Below are positions 21,061-33,000 of a DNA stretch of 64,000 nt, in pieces. The DNA lies in assembly GCA_020137815.1 (NCBI GenBank), contig CM035360.1:4444355-4508354 (forward strand). Direction: 5' to 3'. The position numbers and the translations under genes are program-made. The DNA comes from Hormiphora californensis (lineage: Eukaryota > Ctenophora > Tentaculata > Cydippida > Pleurobrachiidae). Positions within the stretch are counted from its first letter, which is position 1; the number at the start of each line of letters is the position of its first letter. The notes beneath the pieces were generated by a model, which was given only the letters and a program-made list of their open reading frames with translations, was not told where the DNA came from and did no database searches.

Positions 21061-24000
21061 TGGTTTGACACCACCAGTACCAGTAGTTTCAGCAACTCTA
21101 GCTTCACCAGCTCTACAAAAGAGCTGTCTATACGGGTCCAGCCGAGATCAGGACACAACCATGGTTCCAGTGACGATAGTTCTAGTGGGAGCGAGGGAGA
21201 GGATGATCTTTTTTCAATCAGCAGTGGAAATCAGGCAGCTCGTAGCAGTAGTGATATGTCAGCTTGCCATCGGATGTAAGTTGTGCGACGTGGTATCTTA
21301 ACTTGCCATCGGATGTAAATTGGGGGAAAATAGGGACTCGTTCACGTATCTCGGATGTGTGACTCACATTACATGTGATATCACCTCGGCCTATTGTAGA
21401 AAAGATCTTTACTGCAATATGTCCATTGTCCCTAGTTAAAATAACGATCTTCCCTGCTCTCCCTAGTTAAAATAACGATCTTCCCTGCTCTCCCTAGTTA
21501 AAATAACGATCTTCCCTGCTCTCCCTAGTTAAAATAACGATTTTCCCTGCTCTCCCTAGTTAAAAATAGGATCTTCCCTGCTCTCCCTAGTTAAAATAAC
21601 GATCTTCCCTGCTGCCCCTAGTTAAAATAACAATCTTCCCTGCTCTCCCTAGTTAAAGTAACAATCTTCCCTGCTCTCCCTAGTTAAACTAACGATCTCT
21701 CCTACAGAAGAGAGCGCCGCACGAGTCACGCGTCCATATGTGTAAACACCAATATTATGAATGAGTATATATTCCTCGCTCGATGTATCGCATTTCCTGT
21801 TTCCGAGATACTGTTCAATCCCAACCTCGCCCGACCCAAGTATGTCATTTACAATTGTATCACACTGCTCAACCCCTAAATAGTAAAACTCCCTTCCTTC
21901 ATCAGCCACATTCATGCCTGCGACTCCCCCAGCGACAGTCCAGCTTCACCAGCCCAATCTCATTAGTTTTCCCAGCCCGAATCTTCAACTCCATCAGTCC
22001 AACTCCCCAACTTAACCCAACTCCCCTACCCCCTCTTAGTCCTCAATCCCTAAATTATTTAATGGATTTGTGTTTATTTAGTAAATAGCCCAACTCCCCT
22101 ACCCCTCCCAGTCCGGCACCGGTGACGGAGGTAACGTTAGAAGAAATAACGACGAAGTGTGTTTGGCACCTGAAGAAGAATTTCCCCGTTCCAAACCATG
22201 AAGAGTCATATAAACCACTCAAGGTATATGAAGATTCATATAAACCACTCAAGGTATATGAAGATTCATATGAACCACTCAAGGTATATGAAGATTCATA
22301 TGAACCACTCAAGGTATAATAACACTGTTATTATACCTCTTGAGTTGGATACATTTGCAGTTTCATGTTTGTTTCATTTTGAATGCTCTGTTACACTGAC
22401 ATACACCTGTCTAAGTCTCTCTTTAATCCTAAATCTATCACTTAACAACCGTATCGCCTAGTTTGGTTCAGTCATTCTGTCAAATGGTGCTCCTTTTCTG
22501 TATCTTTCAACACATTACCTCTAATATCTGATCTCTAACGCACTCAATACCTGCTCGTTTTCTTGTACTCAGGTCACGTCCATAATATTGCTCTGTCTCA
22601 AAACATACTCCTTGTGCCAATGCTCCACTATATCCCCTAATAATTCCCAAAATTTCAAGTTTCTATCTTCAAAACTGTGGTCTCAGTGGCATTAAAACTG
22701 TCCCTGCATCATCGTGCATTCTGGATACAGAATAACTTTGCGGATGTGTGACATAAACGAATTCTCGGGATTCTCCAAACTCTCTCACAACCAGTTCATA
22801 CATTTGCAGTTTCATGTTTGTTTCATTTTGAATGCTCTGTTACACTGACATACACCTGTCTAAGTCTCTCTTTAATCCTAAATCTATCACTTAACAACCG
22901 TATCGCCTAGTTTGGTTCAGTCATTCTGTCAAATGGTGCTCCTTTTCTGTATCTTTCAACACATTACCTCTAATATCTGATCTCTAACGCACTCAATACC
23001 TGCTCGTTTTTCTTGTAATAATTCCCAAAATTTCAAGTTTCTATCTTCAAAACTGTGGTCTCAGTGGCATTAAAACTGTCCCTGCATCATCGTGCATTCT
23101 GGATACAGAATAACTTTGCGGATGTGTGACATAAACGAATTCTCGGGATTCTCCAAACTCTCTCACAACCAGTTCATACATTTGCAGTTTCATGTTTGTT
23201 TCATTTTGAATGCTCTGTTACACTGACATACACCTGTCTAAGTCTCTCTTTAATCCTAAATCTATCACTTAACAACCGTATCGCCTAGTTTGGTTCAGTC
23301 ATTCTGTCAAATGGTGCTCCTTTTCTGTATCTTTCAACACATTACCTCTAATATCTGATCTCTAACGCACTCAATACCTGCTCGTTTTCTTGTACTCAGG
23401 TCACGTCCATAATATTGCTCTGTCTCAAAACATACTCCTTGTGCCAATGCTCCACTATATCCCCTAATAATTCCCAAAATTTCAAGTTTCTATCTTCAAA
23501 ACTGTGGTCTCAGTGGCATTAAAACTGTCCCTGCATCATCGTGCATTCTGGATACAGAATAACTTTGCGGATGTGTGACATAAACGAATTCTCGGGATTC
23601 TCCAAACTCTCTCACAACCAGTTCATACATTTGCAGTTTCATGTTTGTTTCATTTTGAATGCTCTGTTACACTGACATACACCTGTCTAAGTCTCTCTTT
23701 AATCCTAAATCTATCACTTAACAACCGTATCGCCTAGTTTGGTTCAGTCATTCTGTCAAATGGTGCTCCTTTTCTGTATCTTTCAACACATTACCTCTAA
23801 TATCTGATCTCTAACGCACTCAATACCTGCTCGTTTTCTTGTACTCAGGTCACGTCCATAATATTGCTCTGTCTCAAAACATACTCCTTGTGCCAATGCT
23901 CCACTATATCCCCTAATAATTCCCAAAATTTCAAGTTTCTATCTTCAAAACTGTGGTCTCAGTGGCATTAAAACTGTCCCTGCATCATCGTGCATTCTGG

Positions 24001-27000
24001 ATACAGAATAACTTTGCGGATGTGTGACATAAACGAATTCTCGGGATTCTCCAAACTCTCTCACAACCAGTTCATACATTTGCAGTTTCATGTTTGTTTC
24101 ATTTTGAATGCTCTGTTACACTGACATACACCTGTCTAAGTCTCTCTTTAATCCTAAATCTATCACTTAACAACCGTATCGCCTAGTTTGGTTCAGTCAT
24201 TCTGTCAAATGGTGCTCCTTTTCTGTATCTTTCAACACATTACCTCTAATATCTGATCTCTAACGCACTCAATACCTGCTCGTTTTTCTTGTAATAATTC
24301 CCAAAATTTCAAGTTTCTATCTTCAAAACTGTGGTCTCAGTGGCATTAAAACTGTCCCTGCATCATCGTGCATTCTGGATACAGAATAACTTTGCGGATG
24401 TGTGACATAAACGAATTCTCGGGATTCTCCAAACTCTCTCACAACCAGTTCATACATTTGCAGTTTCATGTTTGTTTCATTTTGAATGCTCTGTTACACT
24501 GACATACACCTGTCTAAGTCTCTCTTTAATCCTAAATCTATCACTTAACAACCGTATCGCCTAGTTTGGTTCAGTCATTCTGTCAAATGGTGCTCCTTTT
24601 CTGTATCTTTCAACACATTACCTCTAATATCTGATCTCTAACGCACTCAATACCTGCTCGTTTTTCTTGTAATAATTCCCAAAATTTCAAGTTTCTATCT
24701 TCAAAACTGTGGTCTCAGTGGCATTAAAACTGTCCCTGCATCATCGTGCATTCTGGATACAGAATAACTTTGCGGATGTGTGACATAAACGAATTCTCGG
24801 GATTCTCCAAACTCTCTCACAACCAGTTCATACATTTGCAGTTTCATGTTTGTTTCATTTTGAATGCTCTGTTACACTGACATACACCTGTCTAAGTCTC
24901 TCTTTAATCCTAAATCTATCACTTAACAACCGTATCGCCTAGTTTGGTTCAGTCATTCTGTCAAATGGTGCTCCTTTTCTGTATCTTTCAACACATTACC
25001 TCTAATATCTGATCTCTAACGCACTCAATACCTGCTCGTTTTCTTGTACTAGCCACCACCCACCCCTCCACCCCACCCACCTCCCCCACCCTGGCCCGTC
25101 CCAAAGTAGAGGACTTTGCTAGACACCACACTACAGCGACAATCCTTGTGTTTTGGTGCACTAAGTCGCTTATCGCGTGTAACAACTCACAAATGTTCTT
25201 ATCTGCCCCATCCGACTTGTCTTCTAGAACATTTTACACTCTAGTGGTGCTACAATCTGCCCAACCCCTTGTTTGTGTTTGATCGTTCTCGTTTTCGTTT
25301 ATCTTTATCACCATTGGAAATGTTTACACTTCTCATCTCATCACCAACAACATCACGGTACCAATCATCCATCAAGGTCGTAAGTTCACCTGTCCGTATT
25401 GTTTGTTCATCTATTGTGTACAGTTGATATTGTGAAGGTAATTGACTATTCAATAATTAAGAGTAAGACAAGACATAGCTTGAGAGTGTGCCCCAGACAG
25501 ACCAACATACGATAAATATCAAACCAGACCAAGTTCCTCTCAAAGGCAAAACGTTACCTATTTTCAAGACCAAGACCCTCTCAAAGGCAAAATGTTACCT
25601 ACCCGACCAAGACCCTCTCAAAGGCAAAACGTTACCTAACGGACCAAGATCCTCTCAAATGTTCCAGAAATTTAAACCATGAGTCTCTTTCTCTCTCAGG
25701 GGAGAGAAAGGGACTCAGCGCCATAGTTACCACATACCCGGGTTGGTATGGAGGTTTGCTGAGCGTATCCCATGGTTTAGTGACAAACAAACAAACAAAC
25801 AAACCTCTTGAGTTGCTCTGTTATTAACAGAGCAACTCAAGAGTCAAGACGTGTATAATCGGACCCTGATTATAATCGATATTTCATTATGGCCGTTCTT
25901 TGCTCGAGTTGGTACACAGCTCATCAACTCTATCCCAATTCAGAAGTTTCTAACTGGTGTGTTTGTTCGACCATGCCTGGCAACCCCTGGTGATGACGGT
26001 CGACAGAGAAGGTGTAGTGGTACTGATGGAATCGACTTGGTTGATTCTGTGGTCTTGTGGGTGTTCTGTCATACAACAAAGGGCGGACCTGCTCACACTA
26101 AACTACTTGCTGGGAGGTAGGAAATATATTGTATTACCTTTCTCTACCCTTGGTGACATTGACACCTAGTGCGTGCGAGATCGAGCTCAATCTTGGTCGC
26201 GCACGGTGTCTATGTCACCAATCTCGACCCTCTCTTACAAACGACAAACGCATTTTGATGAAAATATCAGAATAATAGTACGGTATACATTGCAAAAGGA
26301 CTATAGTTTCCGAAAAATAGTATGATACATACACAATATAATAATCACAATATATGAGTTATAACGGTGTCTATAGTTATTATAGTCACATACCAGAGCT
26401 GTTCAACCAGCTCAGCTCAACGCGGGATGATCAGCAAATCTAGTTACCGACGCAAGTAAACAACCAATCAGAATTTGTTATTTAGGTCACGTGACTGGTT
26501 ATCCGCCAATCAGGGACCAGTATTTCGATGACTTTACGCCGCCGCATTCTTCCTAATATCGTTAGCGAATTTGACGTTAAGCAAGAGTGCGATGGTCAGG
26601 ACAATATTAAAGATTGCACTGACAATCAGGAGAGCCAAGACGTTACCCTCATTCAACAAGCCACCCCTGACCGCCTGTATGAGATACACAATGAAGGAGA
26701 TATCACATAAAAACTGTAGCCCAAACGCAACGAGGGCAATGATAAAGAGAGCCAGCTTGGTTCCCTCGCTGCCCGTTCCCTGGATGAAGAGGACCAACAT
26801 GGCAATACATAGAACCACCTCGAGTGCGGGCATGGCCCAGAAACTCTTGAAGAGGTAGCCCAGGATACCACTCACTCCACCGATGATCAGGAAGATGATG
26901 GACACTAGAGCGTGGACTCCGAGGACTGTACCGTTACAGATGATTCCACCGGTTTTAGGCTCCATATTGCTGTGATCTAGAAAACTGTACTAGAGGAGGA

Positions 27001-30000
27001 GAAGGGAGGAATTGGAATGTTAGTATATTAGTGTTACAAGAAAGCAAGTGTTAGAAGAAAGCAAGTCAGTCCATATAGGGAGATAAGATTTTAATATTAT
27101 ATTAAAACTGTTATATCTAGTCTATGTAAAAATTAAACTTGGAAAACGTAAAATTGTTTCCAAAAAAGCTCAAGGGTGCATCAGGTGTGCCCTGTAAAAG
27201 TCTAGATGTAGCTGTAACTGTTAGACTAAAAACTAGTAGCATATTGACCTTGAAGATCCCTCACATAGCTCAGTATACTGCAGTCAGAGCATTGGCCTGA
27301 CCCTATTCTTATTTCTTCAAATAAGGTTCGCGCAAGAACTGTGGTCAGAGTATTGGCCTGACAGGTATACTGAGTTGATACCCAATGAGCTATCAGCTAT
27401 GTGAGAGAACTTCAGCATTCTGCAGTATTATATCTGCAAAGAGAAAGTCTAAAGTATTATACGTGCAAGTTGCAGGCATCCCGCGGGTTGATTGTTGAAA
27501 GGTATGTGAGAGAGAACACACACTGCATATATAACCCCAATTACTGCAGTATGTTGCTGTAACTGGAGTTATAATGCACTAGGAATCGCTGCTGTCCACA
27601 TGTGAGGAAGACTCAAGTCTTCTTACAGAATTCTGTCGGAAGTCTTACAGAATTCTGTCGGAAGTCTTACAGAATTTTGTCGGAAGTCTTACATAATTCT
27701 GTCGGAAGTTACCGATTTCACAATTTATAGCAGAATGTTTGCAGAATGATTTTGAAAAACTTGTACAATATGAAGAGTTAATTGTCAGTTGAATGGTTTT
27801 CTCCAGACCCAGATGCACTGAACACATAAACGCATTATATTATTCCTAGGTTGCATGGATAATTGTATTAAATTTCCGGGCCTGTCCTATTATAGGCATG
27901 AAAAGTAAAGGTGCAGCAGTTGCGAAAGCTTGGACAGTACAAAACTTGGTGCACAGCTCTGCTAAAAGTGAAACTAAATAATGTCATATTAGTGGACGGT
28001 ATTATGCCACGTGAAAAAGAGGTTCTACAAAACACAGACAGCTGCACTGTTGGCGTTAATTGAATTAGTTCTTGATTCTAGCTGTTTAGAGCTTAATTTT
28101 TAATTTTTTCTTTCTGACTCTCTCAAACCAATTCTCCCCCTTACCATGTTCACTCCAGTGAAAAAAGAGCTTCTCCCCCCCCCCCCCTATTATTCCCTCC
28201 AGTGAGAAAGAGGTTCCCTTTGGTCGGCGAAATGGGCACATGCTAAACACACTACGAACGGTAACGCGGAGATACGCTGAGCACCTGTGTCTTAGGGAGG
28301 GCAGGACACATGAGCTTGTGCATGTGTTGGAGAGGATACATGAGATTATCTTTGATGAAATTCAGTGGGAGCTCGATATTAATGAGGTAAAATTAATTGA
28401 GGTGCGTGATCCCATGATCCCATGACTTTTCTATTTCATAGCTGAACACGTGTCACGTCAATGTATTGATTCAGTAATTATTTTGTTGAAACCATCGACC
28501 TCCCTCCCTCTCTCCCTCTCCCTCTCAGGATGTGACTAAAGATTCCTACTACTACGAGCTGCTACAGGGACTCCTAAAAGTAGATAGGAGAGATCACATG
28601 TACATTTACAATAGGAACAGGCTGCAGAGCAATGAGGCTCAGATCGCCATGCTGAGAGAGGAGATCGTCACCCGGAGATTGTGAGTTTTATAACCACTAT
28701 TATAGTGACTCGCTCAGATAATGAAAATACCCCTCCGCAAAAGCTCACCTATATGCAGTATAATAATTCAGTAACAGGGGTGACTTAGTAACCAACGCTC
28801 AGATATTGTCCGGGATTGGATATTAATGAGACTGCTAGATTGCAATAGTGAATAACCCCAATTGTCACTGATATCTATAGATATCAGTGAAAATTGGGGT
28901 TATTACCGACCGTCAAGAGAAGCTGAGGAAAATGAATTAAGATTTAAAATATTAGAAGCTTCTCTTCAGAGGAACAAGATAGATAGTATCTTCACTCGCT
29001 GCATTCTCACGTTTCTCTCTTTTCTCACACAACACGCCCTACTGTACAACAGTGAAGGGGAAACATACAGCGGGCAGATCTCAGGGTGGAAGGGTCAATT
29101 GTTAATTATTATAATGAGATCTGATCAGGATTAAATAGGGAGGAAACTAGAAAAATATCTGGCGAGGGCCGGGCTCGAACCGACAACCTCTGCATTACAT
29201 GTACATTGCTCTAACCTATTGAGCTACCTCGCCTACAATTTATCTACATTTCCTCTCTCTATATCACTGATCATGCCCTTAGATATTGCAGCTGTAACTC
29301 ATATAGGAACAAGATAGATAGTATCTTCACTCGCTGCATTCTCACGTTTCTCTCTTTTCTCACACAACTCTCTTCAGAAATATTAGGAGGGTATGATGAA
29401 AAGCAATCATGAGTACTTAAACCACGGATGATAATTATACCGCAATTAAAAGAATTCTGGCGAATGAGATTCCTGGAAAACATATTATCCAGGAATCCTA
29501 AGGAATCACATATTATGAAAATATTATGTGCTTCCTGAATCGATTTGAAAATGAGTAAATCAATTGCTATTATTATAAAGACTGAACACTGTTCAGTGAA
29601 CAGGAAATTTGGAATTGTCGGGGTTATTTTCTGTGGAATAACTATAGCAGACAAATATTGTCAAGGTTCGCAATCCACCTGCACCTACCCCTCCTTTTAA
29701 CCTACCAACACCTTCCATCACCTCAGCCATATCCATATATGGGCATGATATGCTCACCCCCTCTACAGGAACACTACAGACACCCCCCCCCCCCCCACAG
29801 GAACACAACAGACACCCCCCCCCCCCCCACAGGAACACAACAGACACCCCCCCCCCCCCCCCCACAGGAACACAACAGACACCTCCCCCCCCCCCCCACA
29901 GGAACACTACAGACACCCCCCCACACAGGAACACTACAGACACCCCCCCCCCCCCACAGGAACACTACAGACACCCCCCCCCCCCCCCACAGGAACACTA

Positions 30001-33000
30001 CAGACACCCCCCCCCCCCCCCCCCACAGGAACACAACAAACACCCCCCCCCCCCACAGGAACACTACAGATATCCGGGCACCGTTCTGTCAGGGTAACCG
30101 GGCTGAGTATCCCACTGAGGAAGACATGGATAGGGCAAAGGAGGAGAAGCTGGATTCTATTAAGAAGTTGCTGGAAAACGTGGAGAGGGGTATGTTTAGT
30201 AACGTGGGATAGAAACAATCCTTTATAGTTCGGTTTTATAGTATTACAGTATCCAGTAATTGTACTAAATCAGGTTGTTTTGTTCAAAACCTATTTATTT
30301 TAAAAGTGTGATGAAACAGGGTCGAGCAAGGCAAAAATCAGGGGGTTATAAGTGTCTATTATATCCCACTCCCGTCAGCCAGCTCCCAGTCACTGAGTGC
30401 GACAGTCCAGAAGGGGCTCTCTCTGCCCAGAGGGGGAGCGAGCCCAACCCCATCTCACAGTGATCAAATGTTGGCAACTTCTGCACCGGGGGGAATGAAC
30501 CCACTCCGCAGTCAGACATCCATTCCGAAAGAAAGGAAATTCAGTTTTAAGGTACCGCCCTCACCTAGTTAATTAGTAACAATCTTATCCACTCTCCCTA
30601 GTTCAAGTAACGATCTTACTGCTTTCACCTAGTTAATTATATAGATTGTAGTAACAATCCTCGGGCCCTCCTATCATGATCTTATCACGTGATGCATGTT
30701 ATTTGTTACAGCCTGTCTGGCGGATCCATGCTGATCCCCAGAGCACCCAGATCTTGTTGAGTAGCTAGGGTTACTCAACAACTAAGATTGGGTTGCCAGC
30801 GCCCAGTCAGGCTACAGGTCATATCACTACAACTTGATTCCCTGATACAGGTGACGGTGACAGTGTTGTCTATCGAATTGGGATCAGATTTTCCTCGGGA
30901 TGTTTACTACAGATGTGGGGCTGTGTGTAAAGGAAGCGTCAACCAAAAAATACTCAGGTATGTTATAAATATCATAAATGAGATCTAATCAGATTCAATA
31001 GATATACTCAGTTCAGAAATTCGTAGAATCTGCGGAACAGTTGTCAAATTGGACCGCCAACTAAAGTTGAAACTTGCCTCTGATTCTACAATCTGTGTAG
31101 GCCCCTAGTAGTGGGTACCGAACAGGAGTCAGGAGTCAGGACCCAACAAAGACCGAACATTCCTCAACCCCCCCCCCCCCAGGTCCGAGAACAAGGCCCC
31201 CTTAGAGGATAACAGGCTGATATTTGATGAACGGGACTTCAAATTTAAAACCACTTACCCCCGGTTATACACCAAGGTCTCCCTCTACAAGGTCAAGAGC
31301 GGTCTTTGGAACTACACGAGTGGTACGTGCCACTCGAGCCATTTTAGGTTGTTCGAAGATCAGATCCTCTGTGGCAACAGGGTCATCTGCTTCGTGCGAA
31401 CACCCTCTGCTGATTATCTAATCGAATTAATTGATTGTCATCATTATGTTTCCAGAAAAGAATATGGGCAAGACGGAGTTGGTGGAGCTGCCTGTCAGTC
31501 ACACACCCCATGGGGAGTACACTAATGACCTGCGGCTGACAATCAAATGCAAACAGGAGGTTGGGAATCCTACCATCGTTCATATTCGATACCAAGTATA
31601 TATACCTTGATTTGATTTGATAACAGCGGTTGCCATGGGCGTGAACCCTTGTTACCAGGTACCCCTGCAGGTACCTTACCAAGCACTGATCCCTCTCTTG
31701 CCATGCCACCAGCCCCAATATCTGGATCAAACTGGAAATTTGTTCAACTCTCTCTCTTCCTCTCTCTCAGGTGATATTTAAAAAAGATATTGGAATGTTT
31801 GGCCATTTGAAAAGTTGGAGCAGCGGAACGAAGCTGTGGAAGGAAGAGAAAAGGAGCTTCTTTATACTCACAAATCCCTCCCTGTATGTCAGGAACCGAC
31901 CGAATCATGAAATACTGGTCCCTGATTGGCTGATAACCAGTCACGTGACCTAAATAACGAGTTCTGATTGGTTGTTTACTTGAGTCGGTCGGTTCCTGCA
32001 GTATGTCCATTAGGCAGCTTGTGTTGGTATTCTGGGCCTGGCAAGGCCCCCCGACCCGAATATAAACCAAACTCAACCCATCCCCCCTAAAACATCCCCC
32101 CTAAAACTAAAACAACGGGGCCGAGCCGACAGGCCCTTAATACCAGATGAAAAAAAAACCATAAAACCATAAACCATAGATATTTTTCCTGCCGGGTGAT
32201 GCCCGAAGGGCATCCACCCGGATGATCGTTTTAGCACGGGTGCTAAAAAGATTAAAGGGTTTAGAATCTCGGATTTGAAATAGTAACTCGAGCGTGGTCA
32301 AAATCGCGTGTGTCACGGTAGCAGCATAGTAACTGCTCCTTCATAAAATCAAATAACTGTTTTGATGGAAATATGATGTCAGGACGCTTATTTTCAAAGC
32401 TGTGCGCGGCGCTCACAACACTGTTGCTGAAGGGGTGAGGGTAGAGTAAAACAGCTGTGTAACTGCATATACATACAGGACGCATGCACTCTCACATTGT
32501 GACCAAGCCTTGATATTGTGATACTGATAGTGTGATACTGATCCTGTCGACGGAGGGCAGGGAAACACCGCATTATGAATACATAATGCAATAATTCTTG
32601 TTAGAGTGAAAGTTTGGAAGCCCCCTGAAGTAGTCGAGAGGTGTTCTATGGATCGTTGGAAAGGTCTCGAGGTGCTGAAGTAATTGGAATGTAATTTGAA
32701 GTAATTACATGTAATTAAAATGTAATTACATGTAATTAAAGGGTAATTACATGTAATTAAAAGGTCTAAATGACCAGAATGATAATTTTACATATTTTGA
32801 CATATTGGAGGCCCTGAGACCAGCGGGTGGCCAAATTTAATCCGGTTTCGGGTCGGCTGACGTAAAAACTCCGCGTTTTGGTCGAGATAATTATTACGAG
32901 AATATTCCTTATTCTCTCCAGTAAAACTCCAAATTTAGTTACCACTTTTTGGGTCCGGGGCACCTGACCTCCTGATCCCTGTCAGGATTGCTAAAGAGAG

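Noticed and set aside
21430-21705. Regular 31-bp repeat resembling a CRISPR array
   Set aside because: No unique spacers, and the window is plainly eukaryotic with introns.
22351-25048. Satellite considered as a multi-exon coding repeat
   Set aside because: Stops in all frames and no splice-site periodicity.
29658-30218. Pro/Thr-rich (PPPHRNTTD) and Gly/Val-rich frames
   Set aside because: Artefacts of the poly-C acceptor array; only the last copy leads into a conserved exon.
30711-30770. Possible extra CAPS exon (PVWRIHADPQSTQIL)
   Set aside because: Its frame does not fit the phase of exon 5, it is interrupted by a TTGTTGAGTA...TACTCAACAA hairpin insertion, and exons 5 and 6 join in phase without it.
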